DNA from: Mitragyna speciosa
Lineage: Eukaryota; Streptophyta; Magnoliopsida; Gentianales; Rubiaceae
DNA: 64,000 nt
Assembly (NCBI GenBank): GCA_024721245.1
Contig: CM045571.1
Coordinates: 13,879,047-13,943,046, forward strand
Direction of reading: 5' to 3'
Shown here: in pieces, positions 1-12,468 of the stretch
Numbering within the stretch: position 1 is the first letter of the stretch
How the letters are laid out: every line of letters starts with the position of its first letter
Program-made: the position numbers and the translations under genes
The notes under the pieces: model-generated
Database searches by the model: none
What the model saw: the letters and a program-made list of their open reading frames with translations, nothing else
Told to the model about the DNA's origin: nothing

Positions 1-1251
1 ACTTCCGTGGTAAAGACATGCAAAAGCCAATTCATTAAGCTCATGAATTGTGGTTTTAAATCTTAATCTACCTATGAGCATAACTATTTTGATGTCATAC
101 TACATAAGTTCCATTTACTTATTTCTATTGTTAAGTACAAGTTTTCTTGTCAAATAACAACTTGAATGACTCGAAATTAGTATCTAATTAACAACAAGTG
201 TTAAAGCTGAAGTAAACGAACAAAGAAGAATAAGGTAAGGCCACAAAGTTAGTCAAGTAATATCAATAGGTTCATCTTAAACCTAGAGATTATCAACTTA
301 GTTCAACACAACATAGATAAAATTAAGTGCACATATTAAAGTAACAAGGCATGCAAGATTGAAAATAAAAGACATAGGGTTATAATTGCTCATAGGCTTG
401 AAAAATATGGCTAAAAAACTCCTCCCTTCCTTTCATCGAACATGTAAGCTACAAATGAAATTTTTTCAAAGCACTAAATAAAGAAGTGAATTAACTACTA
501 ATCTAAGAGAAATTCATACTCTAATATGTACAAGGAGTACTCCTCCCACCAAGCTTGGTTTCTGCTCAACCAAGCATAATCCAAGCATACTACAATGTCT
601 TACAAAGGTTCCTATATATAGAAAACCCTAGCTCAAGGTTACCTTCCAAATTACAAGACAAAATGATGATATTTGATTCTAGAATCTTCAACAGTCTTGC
701 CTTGAGCTTTGTACAATCTTCTTGGCAGACAAAAGGCAGCTAAATGTTGGCTATGGCTATAAAAAGAGAGTGAACAAGTTGCAACTTGAAGTAGCCAAAA
801 AATAGCCTTTTGATGTGGATCCGCAAGTGGTGTTCCTAGAACCTTAACCCACAGATCACACCTAAAATGACACTTTTGCCCTTTTTTCTTGCTAGTTATT
901 TTCTTCATGCCCTTGAGACCTTTTCCATGATTAATCCATCATTTCCTTGAAAATTTGTTGAAGAAAATCTTCTCAGAATGTTGAACAATTAATCTCCAAG
1001 TTTGTGATTTTATGGTGCAATTTTGTATCAATTTTAAAATGATAATACTTGTGCTCCAAATGATCATTGTTTTAATAATCAAATACCTAAAAAATCATAT
1101 AAATTTGTGCATTAATTTGCTAAAATTATAAATATTGCCTCAAAATCCTAATTTTTTTGAATTTGAGAACAATCCTCAAATACTAAAATCACACTAAAAA
1201 AACCTACTAAAAACACATAAAATACCCTATTGCTTAATGTATGACCTATCA
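1..1251 (-). mobile_element. Athila-like LTR, cut by the window edge
   Basis: Long non-coding repeat. On the minus strand it begins with TGATAGG at 1251, and its other end lies beyond base 1. Positions 1-560 match 18960-19440 in the same orientation, and its overall make-up resembles the LTRs at 12757-16199 and 52310-53991, including a short CpG-rich patch at 815-862. No clear polypurine tract abuts base 1251, so it may be a solo LTR. The 62-codon and 85-codon open frames inside look like chance frames. Confidence 0.6.
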
Positions 1252-1421
1252 TAAAATCAATGTCACAAGTGAAAGGTTTAGCCAACTTTGGCTATGACAT
1301 TCTTAAAAAGTGTTTCTATGGTATAGGTATTGTGGCACAATGGATTGAAAACATAGGAGCACTTGCTTTGTAACAAAGTAAGTACACTATTTACCCAATC
1401 AATTGAGCACCAAAGATCTTT
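1252..1421. other. Unassigned spacer next to LINE tail
   Basis: About 170 bases between the Athila-like LTR and the LINE poly(A) tail. It is AT-rich, with no coding pattern or repeat match that I can support. Confidence 0.3.
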
Positions 1422-2740
1422 TTTTTTTAAAGCTAACCTCATACACGGGGAGGGCGCCACTCCAGAATTTTATTAAAAAAAAACCAAAAAAGAGGGGGGC
1501 ATAGAGCCTTACCTCAAAAAAATGTACATAAGTTTAAAGCAAATAAATAAGGAGTACTCCCTTTACACATCGTTAAAAAACCTTAAACATGATTTGCTGA
1601 AAAGAAATCCAATGTAAAAGTAATGAATCCGGCCATGGATAGCCAAGCCATCCACAAACGAATATGTAATCCGTCCAAGAATAGAGGGCCATTCGATACC
1701 CACAGAAGCAAACATCAACAAGGCATAGCATTCAAATTATAAATCTCCATATCTAGTTAGAAATTTTCTATAGTTTCCTACTAGCTTTGCAAAACCTAAA
1801 ATTGCAAATACCCATTGAATAAAAAGTCATTAAACCTCGTGCGTATTTTGGAAGCTGCGTAAAATGTTGATAAAATTGAAAATCACCCTTCTGAACACCA
1901 ACATTAGCAAGATGATCAGCCACACAATTAGCTTCACGATAGCAATGTTTAAAAACAACATTAAGTGGAAGGATAAGCGCAATTTCTCTAACCACTGCAC
2001 GAATACAAGCTAGGACTCCAAAATTTCCTTGTAGAACCCCATAAAGAATAAGAGAATCAATCTCAATAATAACATTCCAATATCCCAGTTTTTACAAGCT
2101 TTCAAACCATAGAAAACCCCCTAGCCTTCGCCTGTAAGGAGTTCACTCTAACTTAACCACAAGAAAAACCAAATAAGAATTGACCAAATTCATCCCTACC
2201 AATACCACCACATCCCCCTATGCCTATATCAAGAAAAGCTGATCTGTCCATATTAAGTTTTATAAAACCCGAAGTAGATAGATTCCAAGAAATAGGTTTA
2301 GCAAACACCATGATATGCAATCCCCTAAGGATATCAAGCAACTTAGGCCAACTATCACCCAAAATATTTCGATTGGGATACTTCAGCATACAAAGAAATT
2401 TCAGCTCATGAAAAATCATAAAACAAATTTGCTGCGTGTTTAAAATCTTACCTTCAAAGCGAGCTAAATTTCTAGCTTTCCATAACCACCATAAGATTAA
2501 ACAAGGTGTGATCTGTAAGATCCATCTCAAAACTGACCCCTTCACATTATACAAGCACCACTTCCTGCACCGAGCCACCAAATCCAAATTCGAGAAAAAG
2601 AAGTCCAAGTCACGTTCAAAATACTCCCAAACACCTAATGCCATAGGACCATTGGGGAAGACATGGTCCAAAGTCTTAACATTTGCATTTTCTTCACAAC
2701 ATGAGCACTTAGATGTTGATCATCCTTTGCAGGATAAATG
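1422..2740 (-). mobile_element. 5'-truncated L1-like LINE
   Basis: A non-LTR retrotransposon remnant on the minus strand. Its 3' tail is visible as a T-run at 1422-1430 on the plus strand (poly(A) on the element strand), preceded by a 3' UTR. The coding part begins abruptly near 2740 inside the zinc-finger region that follows reverse transcriptase in plant LINEs. Everything upstream (endonuclease, RT core) is missing, the usual 5' truncation of incomplete target-primed reverse transcription. I could not find a target-site duplication. Confidence 0.8.
1768..2740 (-). pseudogene. LINE zinc finger (zf-RVT) plus RNase H remnant
   Basis: The end of a plant LINE ORF2. Near 2700-2640 is a cysteine motif (KCSCCEENA, then LDHVFPNG) typical of the zf-RVT domain; a hydrophobic Trp-rich stretch follows (WILQITPCLILWWLWKARN). 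RNase H begins near 2320 with the WNLSTSGFIKLNMD and GGCGGIGRDEFGQ signatures. A frame change near 2150 separates this from the rest of RNase H (IEIDS near 2050, then the REANCVADHLA motif near 1910). RNase H degrades RNA in RNA-DNA hybrids, but this copy is broken and cannot make the full domain. Host genes with the same RNase H fold exist; the poly(A) tail and zf-RVT make a LINE origin much more likely. Confidence 0.82.
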
Positions 2741-3785
2741 AATTACGTGATCAATGTGTATAAAGTCTTGCTCTAAACTTTGAATAAAGCAATTATCCTG
2801 AGGCAATCTAATGTTTTTGGTAATTTTAGTTGCTTTGGTGTGTTTTATGTTTTAAGTGTGTTTTGAAGTTTGTTTGTTTGATTGGTTTGGTTTGAATTTG
2901 AAATTGAACATTTTGGTTCAATCTTTAAAGGTTCATGCTTAACTAAGGAAGTTAAATACCTATTTTACATATCTCTTGAGGTTCTAAGGTACATTGGGTT
3001 TAGACTTCTTTATTTCATCATTTGAAATGTGTTTGAATGTTTGTGAAGTTGAATTCATGCAATTAACTAATTTGGTGCATTGAAGTGCAAAAGTTACTAT
3101 TCCATTAGTTACTATTCATCATGTGAGATTTCCTTGTGATTTTGGTTCGCACTTTAGAATCTCCATACATTTCAAGCATAAGAATCATTTGAATAACTTT
3201 ATTTTATCATTGGAAAATGTTTGAAGTGTTGATTTGGTCTAAAACTTGAACTGAAAAATTTTGAGAATCTAGTGTCACTTGAAGAACAAAATTTTAGGTT
3301 TGGCTATCCTTCAAGTTTTATCCATCTAATATTTCTTAAATGTTGATGATTTGGTTGAGTTTAATGCATCATTTGGAAGTTTGTTTACATGTTTAATTGG
3401 TTAGAAGTTGTTTGGACAAAACTTAAAATTTAAATAGCAAATTTCAGTAAGAAAAGTTGAGAAATCATCAACTTGTAACACAGAAAGTGCAGCTGCAACT
3501 AGATCTATGAGTCATGGATCTGCAAGTCTGACCCACGAATCTTGGGTTAATTGGGAGTTTTGGTGGCTTTTCTATGTTGGGACATTTTGGGGTTTTGTTT
3601 GGTAGTTTTTTAGGCAACTTTAAGGGCTTCAATATTACACTTAAACATCAATCAATTGGTTGCAATTCATTCCTTTAATGTTCAAGTTTGTTTGTGATGT
3701 TTTGTTCTAACACATCATGGTTGAGTTTTGCTTTGAACATGTTAGCTTGGCAAAATTGGATGATTCAAGTATGTCAAATGAGGAT
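2741..3785 (+). mobile_element. Athila-like 3' internal region fragment
   Basis: Non-coding. It begins with a stretch (near 2795-2830) resembling the reverse complement of 62800-62850, the point in the minus-strand Athila element after the missing pol genes, and it stays similar in character to 62200-62760. A short CpG-bearing cluster lies at 3490-3545. It is cut at the right by the LTR-X copy and at the left by the LINE. No open frame of interest. Confidence 0.5.
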
Positions 3786-6700
3786 AACATGCGAAGGACA
3801 TTACAACCAACTCACTTCTAGAATAATTGAAAAAAAAATTAAATTAATAAATTAACACATTCCAAAAAGTAAATAAAAATGAAAGCAACACATAAACATA
3901 TAAAAGCACCAAAGAACACATAAGGAGTAATCAAAAGGTAATGGAAATACCTCCTCTTGAATACCCGGTACTAAATACTGACAAGATGAACAAATGTGTT
4001 AAAGGTATCACTATTTAACAAAATAAATTGTAAAAATATGAAAAACTAACAAATTGTGGGTAGAAATATAAGTCCTATCAAGTTAAGAGGGCTAAATTAC
4101 GGATTCTACAAAGTTAAGGCAGTTAAAGGGGTTGTGATGCAAATTGAAATAAGTTGGGGGCAAAAATGGTAAATGCCAGCAAGGGTGGGGCAAATTGCAA
4201 TTCATTTAAGATATACTTGAAAGAAATCAAAACCTAGAAGGCCAATTTATAAACAAATAAGTACTTAAATACAAAAAACAATAATATCTGAGGGCAGAAT
4301 GGGATTAATAAACAAAACAAAGGACTAGAGTGTAAATATACATAAAGCCTATTTTACAAATACCAAAAATAAAATCTGAAATTACACCACAAATTTCTCA
4401 ACCACCCAATTTGGTCAATCGGGTGAAAAGAAACAAAATTGTCTTAAAAAATAATGGCAAAAAAATGACTTCCTTCCCAATTTCCCCCAAATCATCTTCA
4501 ATTTCACTCTCTTCATGACGTATTTCCTCCGAATTTCCTGCCTTATTTTTAGAAAGCTTCCCCCCTTCCTTTCTCTTTTTCTCATCTCATCTTGTCTTGT
4601 CTCTCTCTCTCTCTCTGTCATCACTCCCTCTAACTCTCTGTGTGTTCTCTCTCTCATTCTCTCTTTCATCCTCTCTCTTATTCCTCCTCTTTCTCTTTTT
4701 TGTGATGCGAGCACGGTTCACGATGGTTTTCGTAAAGATGAGCTTTTCACAATTGAGTTGAGGGAGCCAAGGATCATCTATCAAGCAACCCTATGTTGGT
4801 GTTCAAGAACAAGGAATTTGCATAGATTTGCTGTGGATGAAGCTACATGGGATGGCTTTTTACAATTGGCAAGACTTGTTACACTAATTTGGGTCAAGAA
4901 AGGAGCTTTACGCGAAGATGAACCATTGGGGAAAGCCATGGTTGACCAAGGGGATAAGCAAGGAGTTCAAGTCATGCAAAAAGATGGAGGAATGCAGCTT
5001 CTAACCACAACCGTGACCCAGGCCATGCCACATCCTTGTCCAGGGTCTCCGTCAGAAAGATTGAAGTGAGATAGTGTTGTTTCTGATCTAAGCCGCACCG
5101 AAGGCCGCTTCCCCGCGGCCTCCCCCAGAACGTGCGACTTCGTCTTAGTTTAGGATTTTTCTTAGTATTTTATTTATTCCATAGTTGTAATCCATTCCTA
5201 ATAGTTAGGCATGATAGACTATGATTAGTGATCGTGCTTATCTAGAATTTTATTAGTGATTTACTTTCCATTTTTTGTAATATGCTACTAAGCCTATTAA
5301 AGGGCTAACTCTATTCGTTCAATAACAGATTTGGGATCATTATTCACCCTAAAGGTGTGTTCTTGAGAGCTCTTTCAAAGCGCTTTCTTGGTTCTTGGAT
5401 TAGAACCGTTCTCGGTCTTATCAAGCCTACGCTTGTGGCGACCAAAATACCTACTTAGAGTAATTCTTTCGTGTTTGATCCAGATTCATAGAGCCATAGT
5501 TTAGGTGAATGAATCCACTCATCTTGACCTATATTAGAACCCTAGAATTCTTCGTTCTTCGTTGAAGAATATTCGAGGTTTCTACTTGGAATCATCAAGC
5601 AATCTTGGTCATTCACAATCCCGCGAGCATCATTTTGTCTCTCTATTTTCCCTCTCTCTATTCTCTTCTTCGCTCTCTCTCAATTTTCTTCTCTCTCCCT
5701 CCTCTATTCTTTTCTTTCTCCCTCTCTATTCTCTTCTCTCTTTCTTTCTCTCTTACCTCTCAACTTTCTTACACCAAAGCCAAATTCTTTCACCCCAAAT
5801 CAATTTTCTTCAATCGAAATAAAGTACAAATCTACCGAATTAGAACACGAATTTGACCTATGCACAAGAGGTTGAGAAGAAGGCCACAAATTTTACCTGG
5901 ATTAAGAGGAGATGAATCTGATGACTTGATATTGAAAGGGGCGTGGTTCACTACTCTTTTGTTATGATGGTGGTTCACTTGGACAGTGGTGGCATGGGCT
6001 ATTTTGAGGTGGAGGGGATTGCTAAGTTTTGGTTGTTTAGTTGCCTATGGTGGTTGTTTTGTTAGGCGATGCTTGGCGGTGGATGTCTATGTTTGTTTTT
6101 GTGTGTAGGTGGTATTTGGGTCCTTAATTGGTGGCTGGTTGTTTGAAATTGCTAGTGGTTTTTTTGGATGATTTTGGATTGATTTTGGGTGGTATTGGGA
6201 TTGTTTGAGGAACAATTCGGTGGCTGTTATAGCTGATTGAATGGTGGTGCTACTTGAAAAGGGATGGAGGAGATGTTGATGGCTATGTGTGGCTATGAAT
6301 GTGAGCCTAGTTATTTGTTGCTTTTGTGACATCTTGGTGGTTGTGTGCCCCCTGGTAGTGGTTGCAATTCCTAGAATTGTCTTACTGTTTGGTGGTGAAC
6401 GATGGGGTGGAAATTGGGGCCAATTTTTTTTGTTGCGTTGATGCTTGCAAAGGAGGAAGGGAGTTGTTGAGCAAGGGTTAATGGACAATGTGGTTGTTGT
6501 TTTTGTCTTGGGGGGGGGGTATGGTGATTTTGGGTTGGATTTGAAGGTTTTGAGGAATGGATTGGGTGATTTTGGGTTCTGATTGGAGGGACTATTATGG
6601 TTGTTTGAGGGCTGTTTGTTGTGCGATTTTGAAGGTAGTCAACTAGTTTTGGGATGTAGGTTGTGGTGGTTCTAAAACTTGGATGTTTGCAATTGGCTGT

Positions 6701-8053
6701 CTTTGGATGGCAATAGGTGCTAAAGATGGGTTTTAGTGACTGGTGGGCTGTTGTGGTTGCAGAGGCGGAATTTGGTGGTTTGGCAAAGAGAGGTTTTGAA
6801 AATGTGGTTTTTGGAGAATATGGTGTGTGAACTTGTGCGTGTGTTTTGTGTGTGTTAGTGCGAGTGTATGTGTGTGAAAATGGTGTGTCTGTGAGCTGTG
6901 TTTGACTGATTGTGTGTTTGTGTGGGTTACAGTGTGTGTGTGTGTGTGCACGCGCTTTGATTGATTGTGTGTGCAGTGTGTGTGTTTGTGTGTGGTGTGT
7001 TTGTGTGTGCTTGAATATGTATTCTAGGTGCTTTAGGTGCAGGATTGAAGATGTATTAGTGTGTATTCTAGGTGTAAGGTTGAAGATGAACTAGAGTATG
7101 TTCTAGGTGTTCTAGGTGTAGGGTTGAAGATGAACTTGTGGAACTAGTGTGTGTTCTAGATGTAGCAAGAAAAACTACAAAAACTTTCTAAACTTTTTTT
7201 TTCCTTCTCTTTTTGTATAATGAAATGGGGTATTTATAGTAAAAAGGGATAGGATTTGGGAAGCTTCCCAAATCATATCCTCCAAGTGATCGACAAAAAA
7301 CCAAAATGCCTCTGAAAATTAAATTACAATTTTACCCATAAAAAATTAATTTTTTGACACACAAAATTTAAAAAACATCATGGTTCCTCTTAAAAATATA
7401 AAAAAAAAAAGAAAAATCAAGAAAAATATAAATAATAAATTTTATTAATAAAACTCAAATGAAAAATACATTTGTGTGCAAAATGACTATTTTACTCCTA
7501 AACTGACATGATGTACAAAAACAATAGTTTTTTTACTCCACAAAAATTACTAAAAATTAGAAATATGCTTAAAAGCATGAATATGACTTTGAAACTCAAA
7601 AATGGACGAAAAAGGCCTGCACATGGTGAAATGACGATTTTGCCCTTAAGATGACGTAAGTACAGAAAAATAACAGCTAACCTCAAGAAAATTATCAAAA
7701 ATTAGAAATAGACTGAAAAGCATGAGAAATCAATTTGGGATTTAAAAATGTGTGAAAAAGGAGTTCGTGACGCAAAATGACCATTTTTTCCATACACTGA
7801 CTAAATATACAGAAAAAAAAGCAATCAACCCCAAAAAAATTAGAAAAAATAAAAAATAGTATAAGAGTACAAAACATGAATTTAGAATTAAAAACTAGTG
7901 AACAATATTTGCATGCTAGAAATTACCGTTTTGCTCCTGAAATTGTTGACTTCGTCCCTTTTACCTAAAAAACTAGGGTTTAATCCTAACAAGTAGAAAA
8001 AATAACCCCAATGTTAGAAAAAATAAATGGTGTGTTAAATTTTGGTGTTTATA
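3786..8053 (-). mobile_element. Very long LTR (LTR-X), minus copy, with an inserted solo LTR
   Basis: Reverse complement of the same repeat found at 9148-12468. Shared landmarks: the start (8053 here, TATAAACACC where the other copy has TGTAAGCACT), an A/T-rich U3 with repeated phrases ending in 'aaatgac', a GT/CA-rich microsatellite tract (6830-7010 here; 10060-10240 there), a long CT/GA-rich tract (4560-4700 and 5640-5760 here; 11740-11880 there) and a shared 3' portion (3800-4400 here; 12000-12440 there). Interrupted at 4703-5632. Without the insertion it is about 3.3 kb, in the range of long Tat/Ogre LTRs, but lineage is not proven. Many small open frames inside are low-complexity artefacts. 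The left end is approximate. Confidence 0.65.
4703..5632 (+). mobile_element. Solo LTR, gag-only gypsy type, with TSD TTTTG
   Basis: A 930 bp LTR starting TGATGCGAGC and ending GCGAGCATCA, flanked by a perfect 5 bp duplication TTTTG (4698-4702 and 5633-5637). It has the landmarks of the gag-element LTRs elsewhere in the window: a CpG-rich patch (5090-5142), 'cctattaaagggc', then 'cttggttcttggattagaac' and a 'ggcgaccaaa' segment near its end. No internal region remains, so it is the product of LTR-LTR recombination. It sits inside the CT-rich tract of LTR-X and is younger than it. Confidence 0.88.
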
Positions 8054-8515
8054 GTTTGCTTATCTTTGTCGAGAATCTCGTAGAGATTTTAGACAAAAAT
8101 ATAGACAGCACGAAATTTTGACTCGCCTAAATGTGAAAATAAATGCCAAATGTGAAATGAAACAGCATCTAGACATGCACAATATGAGAATGTGACGAAA
8201 TGCTAATAGATAAGCAAACGAAACACAGAAATATGCTACCGAGCTCTCTAGGAGCTACATACGAATTTCGGTGAAAAGAATTAGGTCAAATTAAATTCAA
8301 ATTAGACAAATGAGAACAGCCTTTATGAAATGCAATGGCAAGAAACTTGATGTAAGCAAAACTTAAACAAACCATAGACTAATATGATAACTAACGCATG
8401 ATGACATAAGAAGAACAGAAATACTGAAGTAAGTTAACTGAACATGCAATTGAAATGAAATGGCATCTAATGTTGCAAATAGAATTATTGAAAATTGAGA
8501 AATGAAAATGATATC
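8054..8515. other. Internal sequence beside LTR-X minus copy
   Basis: Non-coding spacer between the LTR-X start at 8053 and the hairpin array. Its place suggests the 3' end of an element's internal region, since in Tat-type elements tandem repeats often lie just before the 3' LTR. I see no clear polypurine tract and no conserved open frame. Confidence 0.4.
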
Positions 8516-9147
8516 CAACAGACAAGTTGGAACCACTAGAATTTGAGATTAAATGCGGCATCCAACAGACGAGTTGGAACTACCATAAACTGAAATAAAA
8601 GTCTAACAGACAAGTTGGAATTAAACTGAAACAAAAATCCAATGGACAAGTTGGAACTACTGGTGACAAACATAAAATGAATTGAAACAAAAGTGTGGTG
8701 CCCAATGCCTGGATTGGATCTTACTACCGGAAAAGCTCGGCATCCAATGCCAGGATTGGATCTTGCTGCCAGAAACTAAAAACAACAACGGCTGAAATTA
8801 AAGCACAGTACCCAATGCCTGAATTGGATCTTACTTCCAAAAAGCGCAACGCCCAATGCTTGGATTGGATCTTACTGCTAGAAATTGAAAACAAAAACGA
8901 TTGAAATTAAAGCACAGCTTAATGCCTGGATTGGATCTTACAGCCGAAAAAGCTTGGGGCCCAATGCCAGGATTGGGTCTTTCTACCGGAAATTGAAAAC
9001 AAAAACAACTAAAATTAATGCATGGTGCCCAATGCTAGGATTGGATCTACTGTGAGAAACAGAAAACCAAACGATTGAAGTTAAAGCGCGGCACCCAATG
9101 CCTGGATTGGATCTTACTATCAAAAAAGTGCAGTGCCCAATGCCAGG
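8516..9147. repeat. Tandem array of short hairpin units
   Basis: Thirteen or so copies of a 16-base imperfect palindrome with 5 bp stems and 6-base loops, separated by A-rich spacers. The first four (8522-8660) are CCAAC-N6-GTTGG type; the next nine (8702-9147) are CCAAT-N6-ATTGG type. In the second block the spacing alternates near 42 and 68 bases, so the true unit is a dimer of about 110 bases, with one half missing near 9060. The last unit is cut in its loop at 9147, where the plus-strand LTR-X starts. Spacers are related to one another, so this is not a CRISPR array. Confidence 0.85.
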
Positions 9148-12100
9148 TGTAAGCACTAAATTTTGACACAACATTTATTTTTTTCAACAACAAGAGATAT
9201 TTTCTATTTTTTCCAACATTGGGGGTATTTTCTACTTTTGGGGACGCATTTTAGTTTTTCAATAAAAAGAGCAAAATCAGCAATTTTGGGGGCAAAATGA
9301 TAATTTCTAGTTTCTAAATATTCTTTCATCAATTTTTGAGTTCTAAATGCATATTTTTACTTTCATACATGTTTCTAAATTTCTGTGATTTTTCAGGATT
9401 AATTGCTATTTTCTGTATATTTCATCAGTACATGAACAAAATGGTCATTTCATCTTACGAACACTTTTTTCGTCTATTTTGGATCCCAAATTCATTTTTT
9501 AGGCTTTTAAGCATGTTTCAAATTTTTTTGAATTTTTCGAGGTTAATTACTTTTTTTCTATAAATAATATGTTTAGGGGTAAAATAATTATTTTGCCTCC
9601 CAAACGCCTTTTTTGCCAATTTTTGGCTTCTATCTTCATTTTTCAAGTTTTTAAGTTTATTTTTAATTTTTGACCATTTTTCAAGGTCAAATGCTTTTTT
9701 CTCCGTAAAAACCGCGTTTAGGGATAAAACGATCATTTTGCACAAAAATGTATTTTTCGTGTGAATTTTTTATTATTTGAATTTTTTTTATTCTTCTATT
9801 TTTTTGGTGTTTTACTAGAAATCATGACATTTTTTATTTTTGTGTGTCAAAAAATTATTATTTTTTTAAAAGGGTAAGAGTGTAATATAACTGCAAGGCA
9901 ATTTTAATCTTTTATCCATTACTTGGAGGATAACATTTGAAAAAAAAAAAAAAACCCAAAGCTTGTCCCCTTGTACCATAAAGACTCCATTTTGGTTAAT
10001 AAAAAGAGGATGATAGAAAAGGCTAGAAAAATTCTTAAATTTTTTCTACACACTCACACACATTTTCACTCACTTAAATCCTACACACACTGACACACCT
10101 AAAACACACACTAACACACTTAAAACACACACTTGGATCATACACACATACTAACACACCTAAAACACACACGGATTAAATACACACACAAACATACTCT
10201 TTTTATAATACTCAAATCAAAACACACACAAAAAACATGCACACTTCAACCAAGTCAACAAACAAGATTCAAAGGTCATATATCTCCCCCAAATCAAGGT
10301 ACAATTCATGTTTTAAGATTTCTTGACAAATTTGTGTTATGAATTTTTTTTTGGGTTTATTTTGTTCTTGTTTTTCTGCATTTGCTTCCTTTTTTGGGTT
10401 TTAAGATTCTTGCCTTCCTCCCTCTACCTACTTTCTCCCTTCACCACCATTTTTTCTCCACTCTCAGCAAAGAAAGCCAACGCCATCATCATCTCCTCCT
10501 CTCTTAACCAACAACCACCATAGTCACTAATAGATGTCCAGCAACCCAAAACCTACCGAACAGAACAAGAACCAGCCATCAAAAGCCTTTTCCTCTACCA
10601 TCCCTCTTACATCTTCTTCTTCCTCTACCCAAACACCACCGTTCCTCTGCTCAACCCAACTTCCACTACCATTGTAAATTGCCCAAGAACCACCTTTCAC
10701 CTCCAGCTTTACACAAAACCTCACCAAACCACAACTGCCTTCCTTTGCCAACATAACTTGCTGAGAAAATCACAACAAAATAACAAATTCCGACCTATAT
10801 AGCTAGTAAACCACCAAAGCCACCTCGTTAACCCCCACCTTCAACCACCCAAATTAACTCCATAAACTACCCTCTTCCAATCAAACCCCTAGAAGTCGCC
10901 ACTTTCACTAGCCTCACCACTAGTCACTATTGAAGCCCACAACCCAGTCTAACCGTCACCCTCAAACCACCATTAGCCCTAGACAACCAAGAACCACCTG
11001 CAAAAATGCAAAAACACCCACCACCAGATGCACTATTACACAACCACAGGCCTCTCCATCACTATCTCCTCTAGTTCATTAACAGTCACACATCCACGCG
11101 ACTACCATCTCCATCACAAACCACCGGCCAACAACCACCCAACTACCACACCAATGCCATCAAAACATAACTGTTCCAAAGCCACCACAATTGCCACCAT
11201 CCACACACCAGCAGGCTCCACCCACAAAACACCCCATGGCCATTAGTTTCTCACGAATCAATCATCCTATAGCCCCTTCACAGTCACATATCGCCACCAT
11301 CACCACCATCTCAAGACACCAAAAATCGCCATAACCAGACCCACAAGCCTCCTCCACCACTAGATACTATCAGTCACCCAAATTTAACCCTTCACCATCA
11401 ATTAAAACCACCCAAGCCAACAAGCCCCTGCCAGTAGCTCTTGGTCGCCACCATTTGACAACTTCACAACCCTCACCTGCAAAAGACAACAACCAAAGGC
11501 CACCAAAACACATGGCCTCACAACTACAAATCAACCCTCAATCACCGACCCAGCACCACTCCCAGTCACTAAATCGCTTTCTATTCCATCTCTCTTCCAC
11601 TATTATCACCGAACTTCTTCTTGCACTGGGGAGGGAATTCGAATGTTAATAGAGATTTGGGGGGAAAGGAGAGTTAAACTTCTATAGGAAATCAGGGATT
11701 TTGGAGAAAATGGGTTTTGTCAACCTCCACAAGAAGAAGAAAGAGAGGTGAGACACAGAGAGAGAGTGTGTGAGAGAAAATAGAAAAGAATAGAGAGAGA
11801 GAGAGAGAAGAGAACCGAGAGAGAGAAAAATCAGAGAAAGAAAGAGAGGACAAAGAGAATAGGAAAGGGGAAAGTGAAGATGACGATTTTGGGGAAATTG
11901 GGAAGAAGGTCATTTTTCTGTCATTTTTAGGGAATTTTGATTTTCTTCACTTGGGCTACCGAATTGGGGGATTGGAAATTGTTGGTGTAATTTTAAAGAT
12001 TTTGGATTTATATTAATGTTTTATTTCATAATTACATATTGGCCCCGTTTAGTTTTTCTTTCGAATTAACTCCTAACTAATTGCAATTGCTCCTTGTGAT

Positions 12101-12468
12101 CCCTAGAGGTTATGGTTTTTGCCCCCAATTTGCTTTAATTTGCATCTCCAATCCTTGACTTACTTGAATTTTTCAATTTTTACCCCTTGACTTCGTAGAA
12201 TTCATAATTTATTCCCTTTAGCTTGATTGAATTTGCATTCTTTATCCCCCAATTTATTAGTATTTTTATGTCTTATGCTTTGTTTATCTCTACGGTGATA
12301 CCTTGACATGTTTGTTCATTTTCTTTAGTACTAGTAACGAGTATTATAGGGAGGTATTCTCACCACTTTTAATTTTTCATTTTTCGTACTCCTATGTGTT
12401 TTATGTGTTTTTGTATGCTTATTGTATTTCATTTACCTTTCAAGCATTTATTTATTTTATGTTATGTT
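9148..12468 (+). mobile_element. Very long LTR (LTR-X), plus copy
   Basis: Starts with TGTAAGCACT directly after a hairpin unit cut at CCAGG (9143-9147, a candidate half of a TSD) and runs to the copia LTR at 12469. Contents in order: AT-rich U3, CA-repeat tract (10060-10240), a C/A-rich region (10400-11650) that gives long but meaningless open frames, a GA-rich tract (11740-11880), and a segment of short T-rich sentences (12000-12440) that also occurs, inverted, at 3800-4400 and 39380-39800. Nothing in it looks like a host gene. Confidence 0.65.

Noticed and set aside
2153..2671. Host RNase H-like gene
   Set aside because: zf-RVT precedes it and a LINE 3' UTR with poly(A) follows, so a LINE origin fits better.
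4515..5069. 184-codon open frame
   Set aside because: Its first third is CT-rich low-complexity (Leu/Ser runs) and the rest lies in a solo LTR; no domain, and it spans an insertion boundary.
8516..9147. CRISPR-like array of repeats and spacers
   Set aside because: The sequence is plant nuclear DNA, spacers are related A-rich copies and spacing alternates 42/68; it is a tandem repeat within a retrotransposon.
10133..11649. Several open frames rich in His, Thr, Pro
   Set aside because: They come from CA-rich simple sequence inside LTR-X and occur as reading-frame noise in the inverted copy too.
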